DNA from: Madurella fahalii
Lineage: Eukaryota > Ascomycota > Sordariomycetes > Sordariales
Direction: 5' to 3'
NCBI GenBank assembly: GCA_029876055.1
Contig: CM056874.1
Coordinates: 5,332,001-5,396,000 of the forward strand
Length of the DNA: 64,000 nt
Part shown: positions 1-10,822 of the stretch, one piece after another
Position numbering within the stretch: the stretch's first letter is position 1
How the letters are laid out: each line of letters begins with the position of its first letter
The notes under the pieces: generated by a model
What the model saw: only the letters and a program-made list of their open reading frames with translations
Databases searched by the model: none
Told to the model about the DNA's origin: nothing
Program-made: the position numbers and the translations under genes

Positions 1-1300
1 CTAGCTGTGAGGCCTGTTGGCCACCATCAAGCCTAAATACCACTATTTCCACCAGCGTCGACGTCGTGGGACGTGACTTGATCCTTTCTTTTTTCACTTT
101 TCTTCGTATTACTTCTCCATAATAGAAAAAGGATCTACCAGGTCTCTAATCTAGCTGATTTCCACCTACCGTGACACAAATAATTGATCGGGACTTCCAG
201 GTAGAGTCCATGGTGGCTGCCCTTACCTCCACCTTACCCAGCCCGGCGCATGATCTGGGCTAGACTGGTAACCTGCCTATTTTTTGTAACGTGTTCTGGG
301 CGTATCAGACACTGTCACACTGAGACAGCCTGGCCGTGATGTTTGTGCGACCCAAGTTGGACACGTTCTTGTCCACGCCCATCCCCAAATGTTTTTACTA
401 ATAACCTCCTGTCAATCTCCATGCGTTCCGTCCCGGCATTCCATCCCGTGCGTGAGCCGCTGCCGCCACAGAGCGGATGAGCAAGGTGTGGGGAGACATC
501 TGTCGACAAACGTAAAACTCATTGCTCCGCGGCCGGCGGCCCGTGAAAAGGCCCGAAGTCAAACAGCACCGGTGATGCTTGGGTATGCACCACGGCCGCG
601 GTGCGCATGCGTCATCATGTCCTGCGCCTCGTTGATTACAAGCTTTCTCCTCCTGGGCGCAGCGGCCGATCCGCAGTTACCACAATCGCTGTGGCGTGGA
701 AGCCACAGGCCAACTTTCGGCGAAGCCTACTCGGGACCCGCTTCGTGTAGCAGCATTGGTCTTGCACTGTTAAAGACTAAACCCACGGTAGATGTAATTA
801 GTGGATCTTACCTGGCCCTAATGGTCGGTCGCTTTCGCCGTTGCTGATAGTCCCGGTGTATCTAAGCCATTGCACGCAGTTTTGCCTGGGCGAAAAGGGT
901 GAGCCCGGTCAACCCTACCGTGCGCAATCGCCTTTGCTCGCCGATGAATAGTTCCCGATCTGGCAGGTATCGGCGGAGCGGGTTTTGCTCTGCTAAGAGA
1001 CAATAATGGCAATATCTCCTTCGTCGACTACCGCGAAAGCGCTCCATCCGCCGCTACCGAAGACATGTATAGGGGGAGAGTACAGAGCTCCGTGTTGGAT
1101 AACTTATTAATGTGAGACTTTATCTCAGCTCTTTCTTTGCAAGCCTTGTTTAAGCGCTATTAGGATGCTGAGTTCATCCATTTCCGATTCGTCACCTTCT
1201 CAAGGATAACTGCACTGCGTCCCGAAGCGGTGTGCCTCTCGCTCGCCTCGGCAAACAACCCCTCAAAGTGTCTACCCTGACCCTTGTTGGCCTCTGCTCC
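1..1300. other. intergenic, no gene recognised
   Basis: No reading frame here is long or family-like. The overlapping frames at 389-847 and 818-1047 have no recognisable domain and no convincing intron signals. The stretch leads into the pseudogene at about 1.3 kb and may be remnant of its 5' part, but I see no protein similarity to support that. Confidence 0.5.
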
Positions 1301-1309
1301 TGGAGGCCC

Positions 1310-2192
1310 CGACCTGACCGGACCATCTCCTGGTATACTTGCCTCCATCCATACAGGGTCTCGATTTGTTACCTTGGCGCCGGAGAGGGCTCGGTACTCT
1401 GCGACGTTTCGGAGGAAGGGGTAGATACGCTAGTAAGGGAAGACCGCTTCGCTAGCTGCCCTCGACGCGCGCTTCGCCGTAGGCTCGATTCCGAACCAGC
1501 AGAAAGCCTCGGAATTTCCGTCTTGGTTGGGTTTGAGATTGAACTCTGCTTGGTTATCCCCAAGATCGTCGAGGACTCGTTGTAGTACCGAGTTCCTACA
1601 AGGTTCTACACGTTCCAGAAACACACCGCCTCCCTCCATGGACGGCCGGGAGAATGCCTACGTGGTTGTGTCAAAGCCTACAGCAAGCACAAATATTCGC
1701 CGAAGGATTCCATGCCTGCGGTGGGTCTTTGAAACTCGAGATAGCGACAAGTCCAAGGCCTCCTATGGCAGCTGTCGACGAGTTCGTCCAGGCAATGAAA
1801 ATCATCAGAAGACGTGCTCTGGACCACGGGTACAAGGCCGTCTTTCTCCCGCACGTTATCGAGGGTGTTGAGGCCTCGGGCATTCACATGCATTTATCGG
1901 CTCAGCGGCCTAGTAAAGACTCAGGGACGCGGGTGGCAGCCGGTAAATGGGTATGCTGAGGCCTCGAAAACAAGGACGTCCCCGTCCGCGCGATACCCGG
2001 GAAACAGTGCGGGTCCAGAGCCATTGGCGCCATGACCAACATTCATCTTGTCGTAGCATGCTATATTACAACTGGCATGCTCGGTATGAAGCACGGAACC
2101 GCGTTGACAACAGCAAACCCGACGGAGACTCTGGGCACGATCGAGCCTGCTACAGTGGAGGCTATGGTATCAACATAGAGATGACCAAACCC
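1310..2192 (+). pseudogene. decayed glutamine synthetase / FluG-type C-terminal domain
   Basis: Collinear fragments of a glutamine-synthetase fold lie on the plus strand in different frames. Frame 2 (to 1585) has a 'CPRRALRR' block followed by 'LVGFEIELCL', which matches the GS segment 'CPR..L...GFEIE'. Frame 1 (1654-1959) has 'LEIATSPRPPMAAVD', a 'HGYKAVFLP' block and 'SGIHMHLS', the order expected of the GS ammonia/ATP region. An in-frame TGA at 1957-1959 then replaces what is normally the Trp of a 'GKWV-W' block. The same frame continues with 'ENKDVPVRAIPG' and 'AMTNIHLVVACYITTGMLG', the conserved 'EN.D.P.R' and 'A..N.YL..A' blocks, and stops at 2188-2190. There is no start codon or continuous frame, so the copy is dead. 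The family could be FluG (amidohydrolase-GS fusion) or a stand-alone GS-like protein; no N-terminal amidohydrolase half is visible. Confidence 0.7.
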
Positions 2193-3682
2193 TTAATATG
2201 GCACTTGATGCGCAGAGAAATGCCGCCAAACATTTAGCTCCTCGGAAATCAGCTTCTTCTGCTGCAGGACTCTAAGTACAATCAGTAATACCTTGTTCCC
2301 TTTGGGGTTGAATTTCGAGTGCATCCTCTGCGTCATGCGTGCCAAGCCGAGTATAAGACTTAATATGCTAGAGGTGCAGGCAGGCGCCGTTGCTCTAGCA
2401 AAAGTAGGGGAGGCTGTCCCTTGCTTTATCTTTGAATAGATTCCCACAACTTTGAAAAAGGTTAAGTAGTATATATAGATAGAGATCTATCTAGTTAAAA
2501 GGAAGGGTATCCTGGATATAAGAAAAGCGCCCGAATAACTAGAACGAGCAAGAAGCGCAGAACGAGGGAGGCGTGGTATCATATTCAGTTCAAGGATCAA
2601 TAGCCTAAACAGCCCTACTTGGGGCGCAAAAAACGAGTAGGTTCCTGTATGATTTTGCCGCTAACACATTGCTCTGAGTATGTCCATTTCTCTGGTCAGA
2701 GGAGCTAGATGCCTGGACACTGCTCTCCAACTCCGTAGATAGGAGATCATGAGTGGTGGGGTTCTCAGCCCTCTAAGGGAAAATGCCGAACATCGGCACC
2801 TTTGAAGTTTAATGAAGTTACACAGCCATTTGGGCAACCCTTACCACGAGGTACTGTACCGGTGCACGAGCCACGTGGTCGCCAACGTCATTGCCTGGCA
2901 TTGCCCGGCATTGCCTCGCTACTGTGGTGGTTCGGGGGCTGTCTGCGCCAAATGCGCGCCTTCGGCCCGTCGAGTCGATCTAGTGCGAGCTGAGTTACTC
3001 CGACAACATAATCCCGGCAAAGTCCAGATATTGAAATGCGTACTCTTGGTCGACCTCGCGGTGCCGACAAGAGACTATCGCACCCACGCAACCGCAGCCT
3101 CGCAAACCATCGCGTCATTGGGCAGTGCGCCCTGTGGCCCCAGAAGCACCAGAGTGGGTACCGTTGGTTAGGCACAGCAAATGGGAGCAGAGAGCATGCC
3201 GGACTGACCGTCCCACTCCTGCAAATAGGGTGGGGTCACGCTCCTCGCCTTATCAGCCACTGCTAATCTCACTGCCTGCCAAGTTTCACCTCTTGGCTGA
3301 GTGTGCTGAGAGGCCACAAAGGCAAACAAAGCCTCACCCAAAGTCCGGAGCTGTCGAGTCCGTCCTCTCGGGTGCACAGAGTAATCGGAGCTGCGGGACA
3401 TACTCGACCTCTGCCCGGCCTCGTTTGGGCCTCTCTGAAGCTAACAGCTGCGAATCAGCTCATTTCCTAAACTCATCGTTCCATTCACTTATTGAACCCG
3501 TCCTGGCTCTCTCGTCTCACGGCTCCACTTCCGGAGGCGGGGCTCGCCGCGGGGCCAACGACTAACGGAGAGGCGAGGCGAGACGTCGCAACCGTTCACG
3601 GGGGGAGCGAGCGCCCAATAAACCGACATCCATCGAGTGCCGTTTCGCTTTCCATCGTCCAGTAATCTGACTGTCTTTCGCG
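2193..3682. other. intergenic, no gene recognised
   Basis: About 1.5 kb between the GS-like pseudogene and the next gene. Around 2463-2500 is an AT-rich patch with a short inverted repeat (TAGATAG / CTATCTA, 4-base loop). Several overlapping frames at 2802-3565 exist on both strands but none shows a domain, a signal peptide or plausible introns. The last 150 bases precede the gene at 3683 and probably contain its promoter and 5' leader. Confidence 0.5.
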
Positions 3683-5164
3683 ATGGCGCCGTCGGATTCC
3701 CAGCGCACACGGCAGCCGGAACAGCGCGACGTCAGCAGTGTCCCCGAGACTGTGGGGCCGTCGCATGCGGCATCACCCCAGCGCCGGAATGATGGTCAGT
3801 TAGATGCCACCGTGTCCGGCCGTGACCAGAGACTGACGACTGCAATCTCAGAGTCGTGGATCGAAGTAGCGTCGCAGCCGTCGTCGTCATCCCTATCATC
3901 TATTGGCGAAGACATCGTGACAACTGGACTGAGAGTTGGCAGTACCTCGTACCAACCGAGGCGGAGACGGTCGCAACAACAGCAGCCCATGCCCGCCTCA
4001 TTCATTGTCGGCCACCCCGCTTCCCAAGCAGGCGCGACGAGTAGTCAAGAGGAATACGATGAAACAGAGAGCGAAGAGGAGAGGGTGATGACCAGCTCAA
4101 CCGAGGCGATACACCCGTCGGCCAGTTTACTCCGCCAACAAACCGCCATCAGGGCCGCTGTGGAATCGGACTCTGACAGCGACGATGACGAGAATGCGAC
4201 AGCACTCGGCCGTCCCTCCAATACGCCAGTGTTCCGGCCACAACCAAATGCCTTTTCTCATCCCCCGTCGCACTTGACCCACCGTCACTCGACTGGTTCG
4301 GCGCACCCATACCATCAATCCCGCCCTTCTATGCCCAACCGCCCGCATACCCGCCCCCATCGCGGTCAACCCAACTACATGTCACCATCATACCAAGCCG
4401 ACAACGACGCCGCCCTCCGCGCCTCCCTCACCACCTTGCTTTCCTGCGCCGCCGCCGCCCGCGGCCTACCCAAGCAGCAAGAAGAAAGACGGACCCCCGG
4501 CGCCCCCGGCGCTGGCGTCGGCGTCATCCCAAGCTCCCAGCCAATGGAGCTCCGCCTCGTCCCGGAATCGGAGCTCATGGCCGAGACCCCACCACCCGCT
4601 CCCGCAGGCGGAGCAGCGGGTCCCGGCCCCGCCGCGGCCAAGGCTTCCCCACAAGCGCGAACGGCGTCCAACTCCAGCGCGCCCAGCGCTCCCAGCTCCA
4701 ACTCGGGCCGCGAGAAGACCAAACGGACGGCGGCGGCGGCAGCCGCAACTACTACTAATACGACGACGACGACGACAGCCCAAGGCAACAACAAGCCCTC
4801 GCGAGCAGCGAAGAAGAAGCGCACCGGTGGCGCCGCCGCCCTCCTCGAGGGCGAGGCATCGGCAGCAGCAACCGCCCCCTTCCTCAGCCCTACCCTCCTG
4901 ACCTGGGTGGTCAGCGCCGGCGTGGTCGTGCTCGTCTCGGTCGTGGGCTTCGGCGCCGGCTACGTCATCGGCCGAGAGGTCGGCCGGCAAGAGGCGGCCG
5001 CGTCCTTCGGCGGGTTCGGTTCTTCGTCATCCGCCGCCGGTACTATCCCGTCCAACGCCTCGTCTTGTGGCCGGGAGCTGGTCAAGTCGACTGCTTCCGC
5101 CGGCGGCGGCGGGACGCTGAGGAGGTTTAGATGGGGGGATGTGAGCCGGAGCGTGGCTGCTTAG
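3683..5164 (+). CDS. low-complexity protein with one C-terminal membrane segment
   Basis: A single-exon frame of 493 residues. Residues 1-400 are Ser/Pro/Ala/Thr-rich and predicted disordered, with acidic patches ('EEYDETESEEER', 'SDSDSDDDEN'), a His/Pro stretch and homopolymeric Ala and Thr runs near 350-370. A basic stretch ('RAAKKKRTGG') precedes one strongly hydrophobic segment at about residues 408-433 ('LLTWVVSAGVVVLVSVVGFG'), which continues into a small-residue 'GAGYVIGREVGRQE' patch. About 60 Gly/Ser-rich residues follow, so it is single-pass but not a strict tail anchor. No signal peptide is visible. I do not recognise the family. The start is the first ATG of the frame and suits a fungal context. 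Orientation is supported by length and by the membrane segment; function is unknown, and a role at an organelle membrane is only inference. Confidence 0.65.
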   Translation: MAPSDSQRTRQPEQRDVSSVPETVGPSHAASPQRRNDGQLDATVSGRDQRLTTAISESWIEVASQPSSSSLSSIGEDIVTTGLRVGSTSYQPRRRRSQQQQPMPASFIVGHPASQAGATSSQEEYDETESEEERVMTSSTEAIHPSASLLRQQTAIRAAVESDSDSDDDENATALGRPSNTPVFRPQPNAFSHPPSHLTHRHSTGSAHPYHQSRPSMPNRPHTRPHRGQPNYMSPSYQADNDAALRASLTTLLSCAAAARGLPKQQEERRTPGAPGAGVGVIPSSQPMELRLVPESELMAETPPPAPAGGAAGPGPAAAKASPQARTASNSSAPSAPSSNSGREKTKRTAAAAAATTTNTTTTTTAQGNNKPSRAAKKKRTGGAAALLEGEASAAATAPFLSPTLLTWVVSAGVVVLVSVVGFGAGYVIGREVGRQEAAASFGGFGSSSSAAGTIPSNASSCGRELVKSTASAGGGGTLRRFRWGDVSRSVAA

Positions 5165-6273
5165 CCGTGGGATTTGACATTCCACAGGACAAGCGGGGGC
5201 GAGGGGTTTGAGTTTGGAATGCATCCATGGCATGAATGGATAATGAGGCAACGTCGTGACGATTGGGATCAACGACATTTTAGTATGCGACTTATTCTTT
5301 TCTTCTTTTTGGCCTCTTGGCTGGTTGGTCATAACTGCTAGCAGCAACATCTTTTTATTTGATTTCGCTGGTTGTTACTTCGTTATTCGCGGTGATTCTC
5401 TTTTTGTTTAGCGGGTTTCTGGGGGGGGGAGGTGTTCTTGAGATACCGATAGTTTCAGATCGAATAAATACCATCTTTTTTTTCTCCATATCCCCATGTC
5501 ACACACACCTCCAACAGGCTGGCTGAGCAAGCTGCACTAAACAATTCAAGTTTCCCGGCTATCTAGTATTACTCGTACATGGCCGACTGGGGGTATCGAC
5601 ACTGCTGGGAAGTAAGTAACGTCGGGTATGGGATACTTACCAGGCAGACAAACGCCATTTGTAAAATCGCCCTTATACCTCTCGAGACTCCTACTTCACA
5701 ATCGCGCAGTTGTGGAACTGCCGGAAAAAGATAAAAGCAACGAGATGGCCCACGGCCGTCATAAAGCATCGCAATTAAGCCCAAACTTTTTCATACCCTC
5801 AGAAATGGAAAAGGAAACAAAACCCTCGAAGCCCTCAGATCCCTCAGGAAGCCGCAAGCTTGGCTTGGAAGCTGGACTAGGCCCACCGAGGCCTTGTTTC
5901 CATACTTCATTTGCCATAGATGTCCACAGATCCCACGAGCCAACGAGCCAACGAGCCAACGAGCCAACGAGCCCACAGAGCGCAGGGAAACCCATCGTGA
6001 TCAGAGTTGATCGCCACGGAGGCAGAGATCCAGCAAGCCAACCAGCATTCGCTCAGGGCGGATGCGTTAAGGGGCTGTCAAAGAGCCAACCAGCCCACGA
6101 TATGAGATCAAGCCCTCAGGTGTATCGTTGCTTCTTTGCAGAAGCTGTCTCTCAAAGCCCACAGCTCCTTTGCAGGAGCGCAAGAGTTCAAAAGCCGACA
6201 ACCCACAATCCCTCGAATGTGACTGTGTAGAGCCCTCGTAAGGATCCCCTCATGTGCGGCGTGTAATATCACT
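5165..6273. other. intergenic with minisatellite
   Basis: This spacer lies downstream of the membrane-segment gene and downstream (3') of gar2. It contains a tandem repeat (see 5934-5974). A plus-strand frame at 5628-6230 is composed mainly of repeat-like 'NEPTSQR' and Ser/Pro sequence and shows no domain, so I do not call it. Confidence 0.5.
5934..5974. repeat. minisatellite, 8-bp unit ACGAGCCA, about five copies
   Basis: Five near-perfect head-to-tail copies of ACGAGCCA are visible in the spacer 3' of gar2. Related 'GAGCCCAC/GAGCCAACC' words recur at 6050-6160, suggesting slippage-prone sequence. Confidence 0.8.
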
Positions 6274-7862
6274 TTAGAAAGTGATCTTCTTGCCCTGGAA
6301 GCCACCACCACCACGGTTTCCGCCAAACCCACCACGGCCGCCACCACGACCACCACCGCGACCACCAAAGTTGCCGCGGCCACCACCACGCCCACCGAAG
6401 CCGCCGCGGCCGCCTCCGCGACCGCCTCCACGGCCACCACCGAAGCCACCACCGAAGCCACCGCCGCCGCTTCCGTTGTTGTCACGGGGCTTGGCATAGT
6501 CCAGACGCAGGGGCCTGCCATCTAAGTCGGAGCCATTGAGAGCGTTGAACGCAGACTGGGCATCCTCAACCGACGAGAACGTAACATACGCGAAGCCCTT
6601 GGGACGGCCAGAGTCCCTAATAGAATGATTAGTTCTCTGCGGTCATCGTGGGTAGAGAAGGGTACTCACTGGTCCGTCGGAATCCGGAGGCTTTGGACCT
6701 GAGCAACCTCGTTGAAAAATGCCGAGACAGAGTCTTCGTTGGCGGTGAAAGCGAGATTACCGACGAAGAGGGTATCACTCGGGGGGCTGATGACATCGCC
6801 ATGCTTGCGGGCACGGTCGGCGGCGCGAGCATTGGGGTTGGCGTCGGTGCTGGGCTTCGAGGCGAAATCGAGGCGCATATCACGGCCTTGCAGGAACGCA
6901 CCATTCTTGTCGTTGTAAGCCTTCTCAGCAGCCTCGGGCGACTCGAAGTCGACATAACCGAAGCCGCGTGAGCGGCCAGATTCCTTGTCGGTGACGACAC
7001 GCGCACCAACGAGACCCTCGTTGTTCTGGAACTCCTCGTACAGCACGTTGTCATCGACGCCCCAACCGAGGTTCCCGATCCAAAGGGTAGCGCTCTTATC
7101 AGAATCCGCCTTTGACTTCTTGGCGCTTTCGCCGGCCGACTCTGACTCCTCCTCGGCCTTCCTCTTCTTGGAGGGCTTCTCGGCCTCAACCTTCTCCTCA
7201 GTCGACTCGGATTCCTCCGACTCCTCCTCATCGGAATCGGAGCTGTCGGAGCCAGAGTCGCTGGAACCGTCCTCATCCTCGTCATCATCTTCAGACTAAG
7301 CATCGAGTCAGTCACCAGAAAGCCGCACAATGCGTAATGGGGTAACACTCACATCAGACTCAGAATCGGATTCAGGGGCAGCCTTCTTGGCCTTGCCATT
7401 CACCTCCTTCTTAACAGCCTTGGTGGGCTTCTCCTCTTCCTCGTCCGACTCAGAGTCGGATGACTCGTCAGACTCGGAGGCCTTCTTAGCAGCGCCGTTG
7501 ACCTTGGCCTTGCCATTGGTCACGGCAGGCTTCGCGTCGGTCATTTCGACGTCAGACGATTCAGACTCAGAATCAGAATCCGAGGAATCGCTGGCAGCGT
7601 CGCTGGTGCTATCCTCTTCCTCATCAGAGCTGCTGGCCGTCGACTCGGAGTCGCTCTCCTCGGATTCAGACTCGACCTTCTTCTTGGACTTCTTGTCACT
7701 GACGGCCTTCTCCTTGGAGATGGCGCCCTTCTTAGCAATATCCTTGGCCGACTTAGCAGTGGGCTTCTCGACTGCTTTGGTGGCCGCAGCTTTGACGGGG
7801 GCAACGGCTTTAGCAGCGGCGGCCTTGGCCTTGGTGGCCTTGACTTCCTTGGTCTTGCCCAT
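6274..7862 (-). CDS. gar2: nucleolin-like nucleolar protein Gar2/Nsr1
   Basis: Three exons: 7862-7353, 7295-6670 and 6616-6274, encoding 492 residues; introns are GT-AG and phases agree (0, then 2). The protein starts with a Lys/Ala-rich basic segment ('MGKTKEVKATKAKAAAAK'), continues through about 190 residues of alternating acidic Ser/Asp/Glu clusters and basic patches, then two RRM domains. RRM1 starts near 'LWIGNLGWGV' with RNP1 'RGFGYVDF'; RRM2 starts near 'LFVGNLAF' with RNP1 'KGFAYVTF'. The C-terminus is a GAR domain of RGG/GGF repeats ending 'GKKITF'. This order is diagnostic of nucleolin, yeast Nsr1 and fission yeast Gar2, which act in the nucleolus in pre-rRNA processing and 40S assembly. 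The Ser/Asp/Glu tracts are typical CK2 targets. It is divergently oriented from the complex I subunit gene, with 433 bp between start codons. Confidence 0.93.
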
Positions 7863-8295
7863 GATGAATTATGATGATTGAGGTTGAGAATACCAAAAGG
7901 AAGAAAGAGGCTTTTCTGCGGGATTGGCTTTGCAGAAGGAAAGACTGAAGCTGGGCAGAGGAAGAAATTTTATAGAGGGGAAGGAGGGAGTGCTTCGGAA
8001 GGGGGCTGGACTTTGGCCTGATAGCAGAAAAATTCTGGGAAAAATTCCTTATCGCAAAATTTGAGCGGGGCCGAGGGCGGTAAAACGCGCCAAGAAGCTC
8101 TGGGCGTTTGGGTTTGTGTTGCCTGTCAATTCAGGCACTAACTTCTGGAGCTGGATTGCTGAGCTGCATTGGCTCCGTCACGCTTCTCGAGTGGGCATCT
8201 CCGTTGCTGGACTGAATTGAAATCAGCCGCCCACCACTCCAAGCGACGACCTACACCGATCAATTAGGACATATCGGAGTAGCCACCACACAACC
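7863..8295. promoter_or_regulatory. shared divergent promoter region, gar2 / NDUFB10-like
   Basis: 433 bp separate the two start codons. Pyrimidine/purine-biased tracts near 7900-8000 lie on the gar2 side. No specific factor site is convincing by eye. Confidence 0.45.
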
Positions 8296-8729
8296 ATGCC
8301 GACTCCCGAATCGGAGGCCTTCCTGGCCAAGAAGCCTACGGTCCCTCCCACCTTCGACGGAGTCGACTACGAGGACACGAAGCGCCTGAAGCAGGCCCAA
8401 GATGCCATAATCCGCGAGCAATGGGTTCAGGTCATGATGGGACGGTTGGTCCGGGAGGAACTGAGCAAATGCTACTACCGGGAAGGTGTTAACCACCTGG
8501 AGAAGTGCGGTCGGCTGAGAGGTCAGTTCCTATGGGAAAGGCGGAAGCCGCTGGAATACAACCGGCGAGACATATTTCCGACCCCCAGAATTGACTTTGG
8601 TGTTATCTCCAAACCAAGAGAGGTGCTAATGCAGGTGCAGAACGGTACCTCGAACTGCTCAAGAACGCTAAGGTCAAGGGTTACCTGTTCGAGCAACAGA
8701 ACTACTGGTCGAAGGAATCCCAGCAATGA
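8296..8729 (+). CDS. mitochondrial complex I subunit, NDUFB10/PDSW type (about 12 kDa)
   Basis: Two exons, 8296-8521 and 8641-8729, give 104 residues; the 119-bp intron is GT-AG (donor GTCAGT) and is joined in phase 1. The protein has no cleavable presequence. It contains 'PPTFDGVDYEDTKRLKQAQDA', two cysteines in 'SKCYYREGVNHLEKCGRL' and the strongly conserved end 'RYLELLKNAKVKGYLFEQQN'. This matches the small fungal counterpart of mammalian PDSW, an accessory membrane-arm subunit of NADH:ubiquinone oxidoreductase. The Cys spacing suggests oxidised, CHCH-like import into the intermembrane space, as for the mammalian protein. Reading through the intron would give a longer unrelated tail, so the spliced model is preferred. 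Confidence 0.85.
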
Positions 8730-9153
8730 GATACATGCGGCAGCTTTGGGACTTGGGGTGCAAGCGTTTCATTAGGACTGGGAACCGGCTCTTGGGGAGG
8801 AAATGCCTTCGGCGAGCAGCACAGGCGGGCAGGATCCGCAGCGACAGCGGCGCTGCAACTGTCCGACTTTGAATCCCAGCGCCAGGGATTCAATTGTATA
8901 TACAAGCAATTGAGACCTGTAAATCACTGATTTAGACGCTTGCCCAACCGTATATGTCAGAGTTGGCCTGTTCGGCTGATTCTCGATCACATCCTTTCCG
9001 GCCAGTTGTACCCCGGTCATTATCAAACTGCGCAAGCGGCTCATCTCGACAGCCGTAGAAATTTTTAGCTTCATCCACCCGCAAAGCGACCTGCAACTTG
9101 CAACCCCGGGAGAAGCAGCACAACATCACGCTCCTTTCCCGCACCCACACGCC
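8730..9153. other. intergenic
   Basis: 424 bp between the complex I subunit and the mL54 gene, presumably the 3' UTR of the first and the promoter of the second. No other feature is seen. Confidence 0.5.
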
Positions 9154-9901
9154 ATGATTTGCCGAACGTGTCTCCGACGAGCCGCAGGGTTCACAACCCG
9201 GCAACTAGCATCCCGACCGCTTGCGTCAACAATACCAGGGCGGACCTTCACCACAACCCTCGCTGCGCGCAATGCCGCTCCCGCAGCAACAGCCGCAGCA
9301 GCAGACTCGAAGACACCAGACCTGACGCCCATAACTCCCTCTAACCCAGACGCAATCGCCGACGTCGCAAAATCGACCCCAGTCTCATCCTGCCCGGCCG
9401 GCACCGTGCTCAACGGCCTGAACTATTTCAAGGGCAAGACAGACCCCGTCGCCCTTCCAGACGAGGAGTACCCAGCCTGGTTATGGAACTGTCTCGAGGT
9501 GCAGAAGAAGGCCGACGATTCGGCCGACGCGGATGCGGGCGATGAATTCTGTTCGTCTTTCCTCCCTCCCTTCCTCCCCCTTCCCCCCAAACAATAATCC
9601 CCACATCCCGTATGGTATGCTAATCAGAGGACTAACCAAAACAGCCAAGTCCAAAAAGCAACGCCGCCTAGCGCTCAAGCGGCAGCGGCAGCAAGAGGAG
9701 CGGATCCTGGCGTCGGGCAACCTCGAGGAGCTGGTGCCCAAGATCCCGCTGCACAAGCAGAGCGTCAACCTGCCCGCGGCCAAGGCTGGCGACGTGCAGC
9801 AGGCCATGGCGGCCGTGGACGAGCGGGAGATGCTGCGCAAGGCGATGCGCAAGGACCGCAAGGCCAAGATCAAGGAGAGCAATTACCTCAAGGGCATGTG
9901 A
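9154..9901 (+). CDS. mitochondrial large-subunit ribosomal protein mL54 (fungal Mrpl37)
   Basis: Two exons, 9154-9550 and 9645-9901, give 217 residues. The 94-bp intron has a CTAAC branch site at about 9630 and is spliced in phase 1. The N-terminus ('MICRTCLRRAAGFTTRQLASR') is an Arg-rich, acid-free amphipathic presequence of the mitochondrial matrix type. The core contains 'GTVLNGLNYFKGKTDPVALPDEEYPAWLWNCLE', the hallmark of the mL54/Mrpl37 family, and the C-terminal half is a basic helix-rich extension ('KSKKQRRLALKRQRQ') ending 'ESNYLKGM'. The protein belongs to the mitoribosomal 54S subunit in the matrix. It follows another nuclear-encoded mitochondrial protein gene on the same strand, but spacing and separate promoters argue against co-transcription. 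Confidence 0.9.
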
Positions 9902-10822
9902 GCTCGTTGAACCGGAAGACGTGTGGGGGAGGGTGGGGGATATGGGTATGGTGGGTATGGCATTGGCTATGGCTATGGCCAAGGTTGCCTTGGGAGTAAT
10001 GGACGATGGAAAAGACCGTCCGAATGTGTACAAATACAGTGTATTGTTTATGTATATTTGGCACAAAAATATTAGATCATGGCATGGCACGGCCGATGGT
10101 TTTCTCTCTGTTGCATTTACTTCGTTCTACCGGTGCTATGGGCGAGGAGTGCTTGGCTAGGAGAGGCAACGGGCGGTTGATGGCCATGATGAACATGATA
10201 TATCGCTGTGAAACGGAGATTGTGCCCCGCCCCCTGTCTACTCCAAGCGCATTCTAGGCAATGGGATCTCCAAGCGCAACACTCTGCTGTTCATCATACT
10301 GCGAGGATGGCAGTTTCTATTCCCTGCTGAGGATCATCCCGGGCATCCGCCTCTCTGACATTACTATATGTGTTCCCGGCACTCCTCCCTCAGCCAAGCC
10401 GAGGTATCTCCTAGTCGGGATAGCGGCTGATGATCCTTGATTCGTTGGCATCATGCATGATGGCTGCTTTGAGGCGTTGTTGCGACAGCGCTCAGGTCTT
10501 GGCTCGGTAACTAGGACATCGTTCGCTGTCCACTCGAGCGTGGAACTATCAGAGACTCCTTCGTCCTGAGTTAAACTATTTTTACCCTCATAATCTCAAA
10601 AGAGATCTTTATAGAAGGGTCTGCTCCCATCCTTGATGCCACCACTACCGCCCAATGCCGCAGCCGGAGGTGCAATGTAGTGGTCCCGACCATGACCTGC
10701 ACCCGTCTCCAGATCCTCACGGCCAGACAAATTCCGGCCCTTCTCAGTGCCGTGGCTGCTGCGCTGTTCATTCAAGTCGTCTTCAGCTGATTAACTCTCT
10801 GGCGAGAACATTCCGAGTTATC
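9902..10822. other. tail-to-tail intergenic
   Basis: 921 bp between the 3' ends of the mL54 and taf7 genes. Short GGTATG/GGCTATGGC-type imperfect repeats lie at 9940-9980. Nothing coding is convincing. Confidence 0.5.

Noticed and set aside
5628..6230. Plus-strand frame of 200 codons over the minisatellite
   Set aside because: Composition is driven by the ACGAGCCA repeat and there is no domain.
7330..7881. Plus-strand frame of 183 codons opposite gar2
   Set aside because: Antisense shadow of the acidic Ser/Asp/Glu repeats; has no domain, whereas the minus strand encodes clear RRMs.
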